Source: Nonomuraea ceibae
Lineage (GTDB): Bacteria > Actinomycetota > Actinomycetes > Streptosporangiales > Streptosporangiaceae
Direction: 5' to 3'
Assembly (NCBI RefSeq): GCF_019396325.1
Contig: NZ_JAHKRO010000024.1
Location: forward strand, 28,050-92,049
DNA length: 64,000 nt
Shown: in pieces, positions 1 through 8,375 of the stretch
Layout: every line of letters starts with the position of its first letter
Numbering within the stretch: the first letter of the stretch is position 1
Notes under the pieces: generated by a model
What the model was told of the DNA's origin: nothing
Seen by the model: the letters and a program-made list of their open reading frames with translations, nothing else
Database searches by the model: none
Program-made: the position numbers and the translations under genes

Positions 1-426
1 GACGGGCATGACGGCGGCGGTGCGCGGCGTGACGGCCCCGGCCACGGCGCGCGGGCACAGGTGCAGGTGCTCCGGGTCGACGTCCGCGATCACCGGGACG
101 GCGCCCGCGAGCAGCACCGCCGTGGCCGAGGCGACGAACGTGTAGGCGGGCACGATCACCTCGTCGCCCCGGCCCACGCCCAGGCCCTTGAGCGCGGCGA
201 ACAGGCCCAGCGTCGCGTTGCCGACGGCGACCCCGTACGGGACGCGGGCGGCGCGGGCGAACGCGGCGGTGAGGTCGGCGACGAGGGAGCCGCCCTGGGT
301 GGCGCCCCACAGGCCGCTGTCCAGCACGCCGGTCACGAGCTCGCGCTGGGCGGCGTCGAGGGGCGGCGGCCAGGCGGGCCACGGGGTGGCGCGCACGGGG
401 GTGCCGCCGTGCAGGGCGAGTGTCAT
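1..426 (-). CDS. DegT/DnrJ/EryC1/StrS aminotransferase, N-terminal part (cut by window edge)
   Basis: The first 142 residues of a PLP-dependent sugar/cyclitol aminotransferase of the DegT family; the gene continues beyond base 1. Visible family signatures are the GNATLGLFAAL helix that holds the cofactor phosphate, the GDEVIVPAYTF strand and the later VIADVDPEHL segment. The catalytic lysine lies outside the window. The ATG (424-426) overlaps the stop of the upstream amidohydrolase as ATGA, so the gene is third in a coupled minus-strand operon starting near 1888. A second, complete paralogue lies at 13901-15064 in the same putative regulon. Family certain; substrate unknown. Confidence 0.85.
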   Translation of the reverse strand, partial: MTLALHGGTPVRATPWPAWPPPLDAAQRELVTGVLDSGLWGATQGGSLVADLTAAFARAARVPYGVAVGNATLGLFAALKGLGVGRGDEVIVPAYTFVASATAVLLAGAVPVIADVDPEHLHLCPRAVAGAVTPRTAAVMPV

Positions 427-1142
427 GGGAGTCCCTTCCCGAGCAGGCGGGCCAGGTTGCCGCCCTGGACGAGGGCGCGGTCGGCGTCGGACAGCGGGGC
501 GAGCGCCAGGCGGCCGAAGCCGAGGCGCATGTCGAGGAAGCAGGCATCGGTGCCGAACACGACACGTCCGGCCCCGGCCAGCTCCACCAGGCGGGCGATC
601 CAGCGGCCGGTCGACTTGGAGCCGCACACCTCCAGGTGGACGCTGGGGTGGTCCGCCACCAGGCGGGCGGCGCGGGCGAAGCCGTTCGGCCACAGCCCGG
701 TGTGGCCCATGAGGAGCGGCACGTCCGGGTGCCGGGCGGCGACGGTGGCGAACTGGGCGGGGTCGCTCCACGGCGAGTCGGTCTGGCCGTGGGCGAGCAC
801 CGGCAGGCCGAGCCGCCAGACGCGCTCGTAGCGGGGGTCGTCGAGGCGGCACTGGTGGACGTCGGGGTGCAGCTTGACGCCCCACACGCCGTCGGTGACC
901 AGCGGGGTGCGGTGGTGGGGGTTGTAGACCTGCCAGACGCCGAACCGGCCGGGGTGGCGGGCGGCGACCTCCTGGGCGAGCCGGTTGCCGCGTTCGGCGT
1001 CGGGGCCGACGGCGAGCAGGTGGCTGATGCCCACGGCGGTGACGCCGAGCCGGTCCATGGTGGCGACCAGCCCCTCGGCGGTGGGGTCGGGGATGAGGAA
1101 GTCGGGCCAGGTGCCGACGTGGCCGTGCGCGTCGAGGATCAT
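423..1142 (-). CDS. Amidohydrolase-2 family metal-dependent hydrolase (intact active site)
   Basis: A 239-residue TIM-barrel hydrolase of the amidohydrolase_2/ACMSD-like branch. The metal set looks complete: DAHGH with His6 and His8 at the end of strand 1, His92 in KLHPD, His118 in LAHGQ, His147 in MGHTG and Asp199 in FGTDA. The ATG at 1140-1142 overlaps the previous stop by 4 bp, which excludes longer starts reading into the neighbour. It follows a degenerate paralogue (1139-1888), and the same degenerate-then-intact order recurs at 3944-5427. Members of this branch hydrolyse lactones or decarboxylate small carboxylic acids; the actual substrate here is unknown. Confidence 0.85.
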   Translation of the reverse strand: MILDAHGHVGTWPDFLIPDPTAEGLVATMDRLGVTAVGISHLLAVGPDAERGNRLAQEVAARHPGRFGVWQVYNPHHRTPLVTDGVWGVKLHPDVHQCRLDDPRYERVWRLGLPVLAHGQTDSPWSDPAQFATVAARHPDVPLLMGHTGLWPNGFARAARLVADHPSVHLEVCGSKSTGRWIARLVELAGAGRVVFGTDACFLDMRLGFGRLALAPLSDADRALVQGGNLARLLGKGLP

Positions 1143-1888
1143 CGGCGGTCTCCGAGCAGCGCGGCGAGGGACCCGGCGGCGATCAGGTCGGTCTCGTGCG
1201 GCGTGAGGTCGAGGTGGTCGAGCAGGAAGCGCGGGCCGCAGTCGTCGGCGACCGGGGCGCCGGTGCCGAACACCAGCCGCTCGGCGCCGAACCGTTCGGC
1301 CAGCCATTCCACGCCGCCCTGGGTGTTGACGGTGCCGATCTCCACCCAGACGTCCGGCGCCTCGGCCATGAGCTCGGCCAGCGCGCGCAGGCGGCGGTAG
1401 CCGGGGTTCAGCACGAGGATCCGCTGGCCGGGTAGCCGGTCGGCGAGGGTGCGGAGCTGGGCGGGGCTGGTCTCGTCGAGGTCGACGGCGACGACGGGCG
1501 GCCGTCCCGGACCGGCGTCACCCTCCGTAGCGCCGTCGCGGAGGGCGGCGAGCCAGCGGAGCGCGATCGGGCCGGTGAGGTCGAACCGGTGCCGTTCGGG
1601 GCAGAGCCGCACCATGCGCGCCCCCCACGCCCGCACGGCGGCGGGCGTGGCGGGGGTGCACGCCCCCGGCACGCCCGGCACCACGACGGGCACCGGTTCG
1701 AGCCGGGGGTCCGACAGCGCGAAGAGGGCGTCGTTGCCCACCTCGGCGTCGGAGTAGAGGCTGAGGGTGTGGGTCACGAGGGCCCGGTCGATGCCCAGGC
1801 GGTCCAGGTCGGGCCGCGGGTCCACCGGCAGGTCGTCGAACGGCACGGGACCGGCCAGCCGGTGGGCATCCACGATCAATTTCGGCAC
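1139..1888 (-). CDS. Amidohydrolase-like protein with degenerate metal site
   Basis: A 249-residue protein with the same fold and ending as the intact amidohydrolases (strand 1 IVDAHRLAG, C-terminal FGTGAP) but lacking the metal ligands. The HxH motif is reduced to His9 followed by Leu11, the later GH strand reads LVLNPGY, and the catalytic Asp of FGTDA is Gly. It is therefore probably non-catalytic or mechanistically different; a partner role for the coupled intact enzyme is an inference. The GTG start (1886-1888) lies inside an 18-bp palindrome and about 7 nt after a TAGGTT -10 (about 1896-1901), so the mRNA is probably leaderless. First gene of the operon running off the left edge. Confidence 0.78.
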   Translation of the reverse strand: MPKLIVDAHRLAGPVPFDDLPVDPRPDLDRLGIDRALVTHTLSLYSDAEVGNDALFALSDPRLEPVPVVVPGVPGACTPATPAAVRAWGARMVRLCPERHRFDLTGPIALRWLAALRDGATEGDAGPGRPPVVAVDLDETSPAQLRTLADRLPGQRILVLNPGYRRLRALAELMAEAPDVWVEIGTVNTQGGVEWLAERFGAERLVFGTGAPVADDCGPRFLLDHLDLTPHETDLIAAGSLAALLGDRR

Positions 1889-1897
1889 AGACCGAAA
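1880..1897. promoter_or_regulatory. Palindromic operator copy 1 with leaderless promoter
   Basis: TTTCGGCA-CA-GACCGAAA, an imperfect copy of the 18-bp palindrome found six times between 1.9 and 18.5 kb. On the minus strand a TAGGTT -10 hexamer (about 1896-1901) abuts and overlaps it, and the GTG start of the amidohydrolase-like gene lies inside it. A protein bound here would block transcription initiation directly. Confidence 0.75.
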
Positions 1898-1898
1898 C

Positions 1899-3878
1899 CT
1901 ACGACGCGCCGGCGGGGAGCGTCAAGGGCGGGCAGCGCGGGTCGAGCCGGACGCGGGCCAGGTCACGCCCCACGATCGCCCAGGCGTTCCAGGAGCCGGG
2001 CTCGAAATGGAGCTGCGGATTGGTGTGCCACTCGTCGCCCAGCCCGGTGGCCAGCAGCGTGGCCCCGCGCCCGGCGTCGAGCTCGTAGGCGTTGCCGCCG
2101 CCCCGGAAGACCGAGGCGAACAGGCGGCCCCGGTGCGTGGTCAGCTCACCGTAGCCGGAGATCGTGCCCTGCCGCACGACCTGCCGCGTCTCGGGGTCCA
2201 TCGCCATCCAGGCGCCCGACTCGCGCTTGAACGACGCGTACAGCAGGCCCTTGTGCAGCTTGACGTCCTGGAAGGTGCGGTGGCCCGGCATCGGGTCGGC
2301 CTGCCAGAGGACGGTGCGGCGGGCCAGGTCGAAGGCGGCGACGGAGGCGGTCGGCGTGCTGGTGCCGAACACGTCGCCGGCCAGGTAGACGACGCCCCGC
2401 TCCTCGTCGAGGGCCAGGCTCATGAGGTTCTGGCCGGGGATGACGCCGGCGTACACGTCCTTGGCGCCGGTCCGCGGGTCGACGACCGACAGCGCGCCGG
2501 GGACGCTCGCCGACAGCGACGAGGTGGCGACCAGGAGCTTGCCGGTGCGCGGGTCGTACTCGATGTCCCAGGGCCGCTTCTGGTCGTGGCCGAGGTAGCC
2601 GAGGCTGCGGACCTCGTCGGTGCGCACGTCGACGGAGACGATCTCGCCGGTGGGGTACATGGCGGCGTAGACCTTGTCCCCCGCCCTGACCATGGCCTTG
2701 GGCTCGCCGGGGACCCGGATCCGGCGCTGCTCGCCGGTGCGCAGGTCGCGGATGTCGAGGGCGAAGTGGCCGCCGGCGTAGACGGCGCGGCCGGGGACGA
2801 GCACCATGCTCTGGGTGCGCTCGGCGCCGGCCGGCATGCCCGCGTCGATGAGGTCGGTGAACTCGGCCGCGCCGGTGCCGCCGTCCAGCGCCCACAGGCC
2901 GCCGCTGCCGGCGAACGACAGCACCGCGTTCTCGCCGGTCACGTGGAGCAGGCGGGTCTCGTCGCCATAGGAGGGCGGGGCGGCGACCCGGGTGAGCGCG
3001 CTGTCGCCGGTGCGGTAGCGGTGGACGGCGCCGTCGGGGCGGGAGGCGGCGTAGACGGAGCCGTCGGCGGCCGGGGTGAGCGCGTCGAGCAGCCCGGTCT
3101 CGACGGTGACCCGCCGCAGGTCGGTGCCGTCCTTGCGGACGTCGATCAGCTCGGGCCCGGCGGCGGCCACCACGCGGTCGCCGTTGAGGGCGACGACGCC
3201 GAAGGCGGCGCCCGCCTCGGCGAGCCGGGTGACCTCGCCGCTGACGCGGTCGACCCGGACGAGCAGCTTCTTCTCCAGCAGGCCCGCGTAGACGTAGCGG
3301 TCGTCGGCGGCCACGGCGCGCACGTAGTGCTCGCCCTGGGCCAGCACGCCGTAGCGGCGGACGGCGCCGGTGCCGGGGACGTACTCCCACACCCGCCCGT
3401 CGGAGGAGGTGCCGGCGTACAGCGTGCCGTCGGGGGCCGCGGCCAGGCTCCACACGAAGCCGCCGACCTTGCCGAAGGAGTGCAGATGGGCCACCTCGCC
3501 GGTGGCGATGTCGAAGCTGTAGAGGTCGGGGACGGGGTAGGTGCCGACGTAGACCTTGCCGCCGGACACGGCGACGGCCCAGCCGCCCTCGGGCTCGCCG
3601 TCGGCGGGGCCGTCGGGCAGCGTGGCGCTCCTGACGACCTTGCGGGTGGCCAGGTCGATCTCGGCGATCACGGGCGGCTTGGGGCCGCGGCTGACGACGT
3701 AGGCGCGGCCCTCGTGCACGGCGGCGCCGACGATGGCGCCGGTGACGGAGGCCGGGCCGTAGGTGGTGACGGCGGGGTCGCCACAGCGGGAGGGGGCGGC
3801 GGATGCGGCCCCGGGAGAGACGAGCGCGGGTAACAGGCCCGCCACCACGACGAGCAGGGATCGGAGCACGCCGGCCAC
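1899..3878 (-). CDS. Secreted beta-propeller protein (YVTN/PQQ-like repeats)
   Basis: A 659-residue protein with a Sec signal peptide (basic start, hydrophobic stretch to about residue 22, SAAPS-type cleavage near 28) followed entirely by 40-50-residue beta-propeller blades with recurring patterns such as V(Y/F)AG, DG(S/T)VYA and DxxTGE. It therefore acts outside the cell. It is a clear paralogue of 5482-7431. The GTG start is preceded by GTGAGG-like sequence. Its promoter carries operator copy 2, with TATAGT as -10 next to the palindrome. No lyase motif that I recognise is present, so enzymatic activity versus binding is open. It lies upstream of, but separate from, the 1888 operon. Confidence 0.8.
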   Translation of the reverse strand: MAGVLRSLLVVVAGLLPALVSPGAASAAPSRCGDPAVTTYGPASVTGAIVGAAVHEGRAYVVSRGPKPPVIAEIDLATRKVVRSATLPDGPADGEPEGGWAVAVSGGKVYVGTYPVPDLYSFDIATGEVAHLHSFGKVGGFVWSLAAAPDGTLYAGTSSDGRVWEYVPGTGAVRRYGVLAQGEHYVRAVAADDRYVYAGLLEKKLLVRVDRVSGEVTRLAEAGAAFGVVALNGDRVVAAAGPELIDVRKDGTDLRRVTVETGLLDALTPAADGSVYAASRPDGAVHRYRTGDSALTRVAAPPSYGDETRLLHVTGENAVLSFAGSGGLWALDGGTGAAEFTDLIDAGMPAGAERTQSMVLVPGRAVYAGGHFALDIRDLRTGEQRRIRVPGEPKAMVRAGDKVYAAMYPTGEIVSVDVRTDEVRSLGYLGHDQKRPWDIEYDPRTGKLLVATSSLSASVPGALSVVDPRTGAKDVYAGVIPGQNLMSLALDEERGVVYLAGDVFGTSTPTASVAAFDLARRTVLWQADPMPGHRTFQDVKLHKGLLYASFKRESGAWMAMDPETRQVVRQGTISGYGELTTHRGRLFASVFRGGGNAYELDAGRGATLLATGLGDEWHTNPQLHFEPGSWNAWAIVGRDLARVRLDPRCPPLTLPAGAS

Positions 3879-3899
3879 CTCACGTTCATTTGTGCCTGA

Positions 3900-3917
3900 T
3901 TTTGGCCCAGACCGTAA
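3900..3917. promoter_or_regulatory. Palindromic operator copy 2 (divergent promoter)
   Basis: TTTTGGCC-CA-GACCGTAA, the weakest left arm of the set (5 of 8) with a consensus right arm. It lies between the minus-strand propeller gene (start 3878) and the plus-strand amidohydrolase-like gene (3944). Reading leftward, TATAGT at about 3918-3923 is an excellent -10 touching the operator. A plus-strand promoter must also lie here, but I cannot place its -10. Confidence 0.7.
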
Positions 3918-3943
3918 CTATATGAGCGCGGTTAGTCAATGGC

Positions 3944-4720
3944 ATGATGACGCGCATGACGATTGAGGAACAGCCCGCAATACCGTTCGACGCCTGGAGC
4001 CTGATCGGCGGCCTGGAGGTGACGCTCGACGTGGACGTGCTCGTCGGGGCCTTCCCCGACCGCGACAGCCCGCCCGGCACGCCGGAGTCGGTGGGCGGGC
4101 TCCTGGCCGGCCACCGCACCCGCGCCGGCGCGGTCGCGAGCCTGCGGGCCGCCCTGTTCGACGTACGGCAGGGCAACGACGAGGTGCTGGCCCTGGCCGC
4201 CGAGTCACGGTGGCTGCCCGTGGGCGCCGTGGACCTGCGTGACGCGCTCGGCGCCGGGCGCGAGCTCGACCGGCTGGCCGGGGCCGGGATGCGGGCGGTT
4301 CGGCTGTTCCCGGACGAGCAGGGCGTGGACGCGTCGTTCCCGTCGGTGCGCCACGTCGCCCGCCGGGCGGCGGAGCTCGGGCTGGTGGTGCTGACCGGCG
4401 GCGACGTGCGCCGCTTCTGGCAGCCGTTCGCCGGGATCGGCGCCCGGGTCGTCTTCCTCGACACGCACTTCTACCATCTGGGCGACTTCCTGGTGGCCGC
4501 GCTGGAGGAGCCCGGGTTCCACACCTCGACGCGGCTGCTCAACTCCCCCGACGCGCTGGAGACCGTCGCCGCCGAGCTGGGCGTGGAGCGGCTGCTGCAC
4601 GGCACCCGCGCGCCGCACTACGAGCCGATCGTGCCGCTGCTCAGGCTGGCGACGAGCGGACTGGACCCGGCCCAGGTCGAGGCCGTGGCCGGAGGCAACG
4701 CGAGGAGGCTGCTGGCATGA
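3944..4720 (+). CDS. Amidohydrolase-like protein with degenerate metal site (second copy)
   Basis: A 258-residue TIM-barrel-like protein related in layout to 1139-1888. The strand-1 HxH is replaced by DVDVL (about 29-33), and the FGTDAP signature reads LHGTRAPHY, with Arg222 at the catalytic Asp position. This is a likely pseudoenzyme. The stop overlaps the ATG of the intact amidohydrolase by 4 bp, repeating the coupling at the left of the window. Three ATGs (3944, 3947, 3956) are possible starts and none has a clear Shine-Dalgarno. The gene diverges from the propeller gene across operator copy 2. Confidence 0.75.
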   Translation: MMTRMTIEEQPAIPFDAWSLIGGLEVTLDVDVLVGAFPDRDSPPGTPESVGGLLAGHRTRAGAVASLRAALFDVRQGNDEVLALAAESRWLPVGAVDLRDALGAGRELDRLAGAGMRAVRLFPDEQGVDASFPSVRHVARRAAELGLVVLTGGDVRRFWQPFAGIGARVVFLDTHFYHLGDFLVAALEEPGFHTSTRLLNSPDALETVAAELGVERLLHGTRAPHYEPIVPLLRLATSGLDPAQVEAVAGGNARRLLA

Positions 4721-5427
4721 TCATCGACGTGCACGCGCACTGGGGGCCGTGGTTCTTCACCATGGACGTGGCCGGGGCGAGCCTGGCCACCATGGACCGC
4801 TACGGCATCGGCAAGGCGATCGTGTCGGCCACCGAGGCGGTCATCTACGACGCGCAGGCGGGCAACCGGGCGCTGGCGAAGGTGCTGGAGGGGCAGGACC
4901 GGCTCCACGGGTACGTCACGGTCAACCCGCGGCGGCTGCGCGAGGCGGCCGAGGACCTGCGGGACCTGACCGGGCCGTGGGTCGGCGTCAAGATCCACAC
5001 GGACTACACGGGCTCGCCGGTGACCTCGCCGCGGATGCGGGCCGCGCTGGAGCTGGCCGTCGAGGCGGGGCTGCCGGCGCTCGTGCACACGTGGGGGCCC
5101 TCGGTGCTCGACCTGGCCCAGGTGTGCCTGGACGTCCCGGGCCTGCGGGTCATCGCCGGGCACATGGGCGCCGACGGCCACCGCTACGCGATCGAGGCGG
5201 CGCGCGGCTGCGACCGGCTCTACCTGGAGCCGTGCTGGTCGCACGCCCCGGCGGGCCGGATCGCCGAGGTGGTGGCGGCGGTGGACGACCGGCAGCTGCT
5301 GTTCGGCACGGACGCCACGCTGATCGACCCGTCCTCGGCGTTCGGCGCGGTCGCGGCGGCGGGGCTCACGGGCCTGACGGCCGAGCGGGTCGCGTGGCGC
5401 AACGCGACGGAGCTGTTCTCGATCTAG
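4717..5427 (+). CDS. Amidohydrolase-2 family metal-dependent hydrolase (intact, second copy)
   Basis: A 236-residue amidohydrolase with a complete apparent metal site: DVHAH (His6, His8), KIHTD (His93), LVHTW (His124), AGHMG (His149) and FGTDA (Asp199). It is the counterpart of 423-1142 and is translationally coupled (ATGA) to the degenerate gene before it. Together they form the mirror image of the left-hand pair. It probably hydrolyses or decarboxylates a small intermediate in the cytoplasm; no signal peptide is seen. Operator copy 3 begins four bases after its stop and serves the next gene. Confidence 0.85.
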   Translation: MIIDVHAHWGPWFFTMDVAGASLATMDRYGIGKAIVSATEAVIYDAQAGNRALAKVLEGQDRLHGYVTVNPRRLREAAEDLRDLTGPWVGVKIHTDYTGSPVTSPRMRAALELAVEAGLPALVHTWGPSVLDLAQVCLDVPGLRVIAGHMGADGHRYAIEAARGCDRLYLEPCWSHAPAGRIAEVVAAVDDRQLLFGTDATLIDPSSAFGAVAAAGLTGLTAERVAWRNATELFSI

Positions 5428-5430
5428 ACA

Positions 5431-5448
5431 TTACGGACCAGCCCGTTA
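5431..5448. promoter_or_regulatory. Palindromic operator copy 3
   Basis: TTACGGAC-CA-GCCCGTTA, two mismatches in the right arm and one in the left relative to the perfect copy at 18465. It sits 33 bp before the Tat-type propeller gene at 5482. Possible -10 elements are TAGACAT just before it and TATAGC at about 5447; I cannot choose between them. Confidence 0.72.
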
Positions 5449-5481
5449 TAGCGTGCGGCCAAACCTTCCCAGGAGCCGCAC

Positions 5482-7431
5482 ATGATCCCCCGCCGTCGTT
5501 TCCTGCAGGTGGCCGCCGCGTCCACGGCGGCCGCCGCGCTGCCCGCCCTGACCCCCGCGACCGCCGCCCACGCCGCCGCACCTCCCGAAGGAACCCTCAC
5601 CGACCTGGGCCCCGCCAGCGTCGCCAGCCCGCTGGGCAACGCCGAGATCGTCGGCGGCGTGCTCTACGCCGGCTCGCGCGGCCTGTCGCCCAACGTGGTC
5701 GGCGCCTACGACCTCGCCCAGGATTCGGTCACCGCCCATTTCGACATCCCCACCGGCATCGGCGTCTGGGCGATGTGCCGGGTCGGCACCGACGTGTACG
5801 TGGGCACCCATTCCAGGTCCGACCTCTACAAGCTCGACACCGTCGCGGGCACCGTCACCAAGGTCGCCTCCTACCCGGACCACTTCATCTGGACCCTGGC
5901 CGCCTCCCCCGACGGCAAGGTCTACCTGGGCACCTCCGAGCCGGGCAAGGTCAAGGAGTACGACCCGGCCACCGGCACCGGCCGCGACCTGGGCGAGGCG
6001 GCCCCCGGCGAGGCGTACGTGCGCGGCATCCAGGCCGACGAGACCCACGTCTACGCGGGCGTCGGCGCCAACGCCCACCTGATCGCGATCGACCGGGCCA
6101 CCGGGGAGCGGCGCGACCTGCTGCCGCCCGAGCTGGCCGACCGCGACTGGGTGTCGAGCCTGAGCGTCTCCGCCACCCACATCGCCGGCGGCATGAACTC
6201 GCTCGCCGAGCTGGTCATCCTGAACAAGGCGGACCCGTCCGACCACAAGGTCGTCAAGGCCACCGCCCCGGGCGAGAAGTACATCGTCTCGGTGCTGATC
6301 CACGACGGCTACGCCTACTTCGCCGGCCGCCCCACCGGCACCTTCTACCGGGCCCGGCTCGACACCGGCGAGCTGGAGGTGCTGGGCGTGCCGTACTTCG
6401 AGGCCGCCACCCACCGCATCCTGGCCCACGAGGGCCGCGTCTACGGCGTCCAGGACAACGCGGTGTTCGTCTACGACCCGGCGACGGGCTCGCTGGACTA
6501 CCGCAACCTGGTGCAGCGCGGCTTCCGGGCCGCCGCCGAGGAGCCGATGTCGGTCCACTCCGACGGCGAGCGCGTCTACGTGGGCGGCAAGAGCGGCGCC
6601 GACATCCACGACCTGGCCACCGGCGAGACCACCCGGCTGGCCATCCCCGGCGAGCCCAAGACCATGATCACCGTCCACGGCACCACCTACATCGGCGTCT
6701 ACACCCAGGCCGCGCTCTACTCCCACCGGGCCGGCGACGCCGAGGCGACCCTGCTGGCGCGCACCGGCAACCAGCAGGACCGCCCGCGCGACCTGGCCTG
6801 GGACGCCAGGACCGGCCTGCTCGTCATGCCGACCCAGCCGGAGCCCGGCCACATGAACGGCGCCCTGTCCTTCTACGCGCCCCGCACCGGCGCGTACACG
6901 ACGCAGCGGCCGGCCGTCGAGCGCCAGACCGTCTACTCGGTCGTCACCCGGCGCGGCACCGCCTACCTCGGCACGCTCACCCAGGAGGGGCTGGGCCTGC
7001 CGCCGGTCACCACCACCGCCCGCCTGGCCGCCTACGACCTGGCGGCGCGCGAGCTGCTGTGGGAGGCCGAGCCCGTCCCGGGCGCCCGCTACATCTCCGC
7101 GCTCGCGCTCGGCCCCCGCCACCTGTACGGGATGACGAACACGGGCGTCGTCTTCGAGTGGGATCTGCGCGCCCGGAAGGTCACCCGGACGCTCAAGACC
7201 GGCTCGAAGGGCGGCGACCTGCACGTGGTGGGCCGGGTGGCGTACTGCACCGACGGCGACAAGGTCTACAAGGTCGACCTGCGCGCTTTCACCGCGAAGC
7301 CGATCGTGGAGGGGCTGGCGGGGCAGTGGTTCGGCGGCGAGCCCAAGCTGGCGCTCGACCCGTCCCGGCTCGCCCTGTACGGGGTCAAGGGCCGCAACCT
7401 GGTGCGGATCGCCATCGACGGCAGCCGCTGA
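5482..7431 (+). CDS. Exported beta-propeller protein with twin-arginine signal
   Basis: A 649-residue paralogue of 1899-3878. The N-terminus is a Tat-type signal: arginines at 4-6 (RRRFLQ), an Ala-rich hydrophobic core to about residue 27 and an AHA-type cleavage region near 31-35. Tat export suggests that it folds or binds a cofactor before leaving the cytoplasm, unlike its Sec-type relative. The rest is propeller blades (WTLAASPDGKVYLG, DPATGT and similar). The ATG follows AGGAG at 7-nt spacing. It sits after the second amidohydrolase pair under operator copy 3. An extracellular carbohydrate-related role is inferred from context only. Confidence 0.8.
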   Translation: MIPRRRFLQVAAASTAAAALPALTPATAAHAAAPPEGTLTDLGPASVASPLGNAEIVGGVLYAGSRGLSPNVVGAYDLAQDSVTAHFDIPTGIGVWAMCRVGTDVYVGTHSRSDLYKLDTVAGTVTKVASYPDHFIWTLAASPDGKVYLGTSEPGKVKEYDPATGTGRDLGEAAPGEAYVRGIQADETHVYAGVGANAHLIAIDRATGERRDLLPPELADRDWVSSLSVSATHIAGGMNSLAELVILNKADPSDHKVVKATAPGEKYIVSVLIHDGYAYFAGRPTGTFYRARLDTGELEVLGVPYFEAATHRILAHEGRVYGVQDNAVFVYDPATGSLDYRNLVQRGFRAAAEEPMSVHSDGERVYVGGKSGADIHDLATGETTRLAIPGEPKTMITVHGTTYIGVYTQAALYSHRAGDAEATLLARTGNQQDRPRDLAWDARTGLLVMPTQPEPGHMNGALSFYAPRTGAYTTQRPAVERQTVYSVVTRRGTAYLGTLTQEGLGLPPVTTTARLAAYDLAARELLWEAEPVPGARYISALALGPRHLYGMTNTGVVFEWDLRARKVTRTLKTGSKGGDLHVVGRVAYCTDGDKVYKVDLRAFTAKPIVEGLAGQWFGGEPKLALDPSRLALYGVKGRNLVRIAIDGSR

Positions 7432-7488
7432 CCAGCGCCGTTCCGGGCCCGGTTACCGTAGAGGTGAAGTCGTGATCTGGGAGAGAAC

Positions 7489-8352
7489 ATGACCGGCGTC
7501 GCAGTGCTCGGAACGGGGATCATGGGTGCGCCCATGGCGGCCAACCTGCTCGCGGCGGGCCTGCCCGTCCGCGTGTGGAACCGCACGCGGGAGAAGGCGC
7601 AGCCGCTGGAGGCGGCGGGCGCGGTGGTCGCGGGCACGCCGGCCGAGGCCGTGGACGGCGCCGACGTCGTGATCACGATGCTGAGCGACGCCGGAGCCGT
7701 CCACGACGCCGTGTCCGCCGCCGCCCCCGGGCTGCGCGCCGGGCAGGTGTGGGCGCAGATGAGCACGGTCGGCGTCGGCGGCGTGGCCCGGCTGGCGGAG
7801 CTGGCCGCGGCACACGGGCTGACGTTCGTCGACGCGCCCGTGCAGGGCACCAAGCAGCCGGCCGAGCAGGGCACGCTGATCATCCTGGCCGCCGGGCCGG
7901 GACAGGCCAGGCAGGCGCTCGAACCGGTCTTCGCCGCCCTCGGGCAGCGCACGCTCTGGCTGGACGAGGACGGCGCCTCCGGGGCCGGGTCGCGGCTGAA
8001 GATGGCCACGGTGAGCTTCGGCATCTCGCTGACGGCCGTCGTCGCCGAGTCGCTGGCCCTGGCCCGGGGCCTCGGCGTGGACCCCGAGCTGGTCCGCGAG
8101 GTGATCGTGGGCGGGCCGATGGACAGCGCCTACTTCCAGGTCAAGTCGCGGGCGATCCTCGACGGCTCCTTCGAGCCGAGCTTCACCGTGCGCAACGCCG
8201 AGAAGGACACCGGCCTGATCGTCGAGGCGGGCCGGGAGGCCGGCGTCCGGCTGGACGTGGTGGCCGCCGCCCGCGAGCGTTTCCGCCGCGCCGACGCCCA
8301 GGGCCACGGCGACGAGGACATGTCCGCCACATATTTCGCTAGTTTCGACTGA
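7489..8352 (+). CDS. NAD(P)-dependent 3-hydroxyisobutyrate dehydrogenase-like oxidoreductase
   Basis: A 287-residue beta-hydroxyacid dehydrogenase. It has the N-terminal dinucleotide loop GTGIMG (8-13), a substrate-binding DAPVQGT segment where the family usually has D(A/S)PVSGG (about 115-121), and the catalytic Lys171 in GSRLKMA. The family oxidises small beta-hydroxy acids or reduces aldehyde acids such as tartronate semialdehyde. GGGAG precedes the ATG. It lies 57 bp after the Tat propeller gene on the same strand and may be co-transcribed from operator copy 3. Substrate not assignable. Confidence 0.85.
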   Translation: MTGVAVLGTGIMGAPMAANLLAAGLPVRVWNRTREKAQPLEAAGAVVAGTPAEAVDGADVVITMLSDAGAVHDAVSAAAPGLRAGQVWAQMSTVGVGGVARLAELAAAHGLTFVDAPVQGTKQPAEQGTLIILAAGPGQARQALEPVFAALGQRTLWLDEDGASGAGSRLKMATVSFGISLTAVVAESLALARGLGVDPELVREVIVGGPMDSAYFQVKSRAILDGSFEPSFTVRNAEKDTGLIVEAGREAGVRLDVVAAARERFRRADAQGHGDEDMSATYFASFD

Positions 8353-8375
8353 TGCGTACGTGCTAGTTAACGGAG

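Noticed and set aside
1767..3833. A 688-codon open frame on the plus strand opposite the propeller gene
   Set aside because: It is Gly/Ala/Val/Asp/His-rich without domains and is antisense to a gene with a clear signal peptide and repeats; typical of GC-rich DNA.
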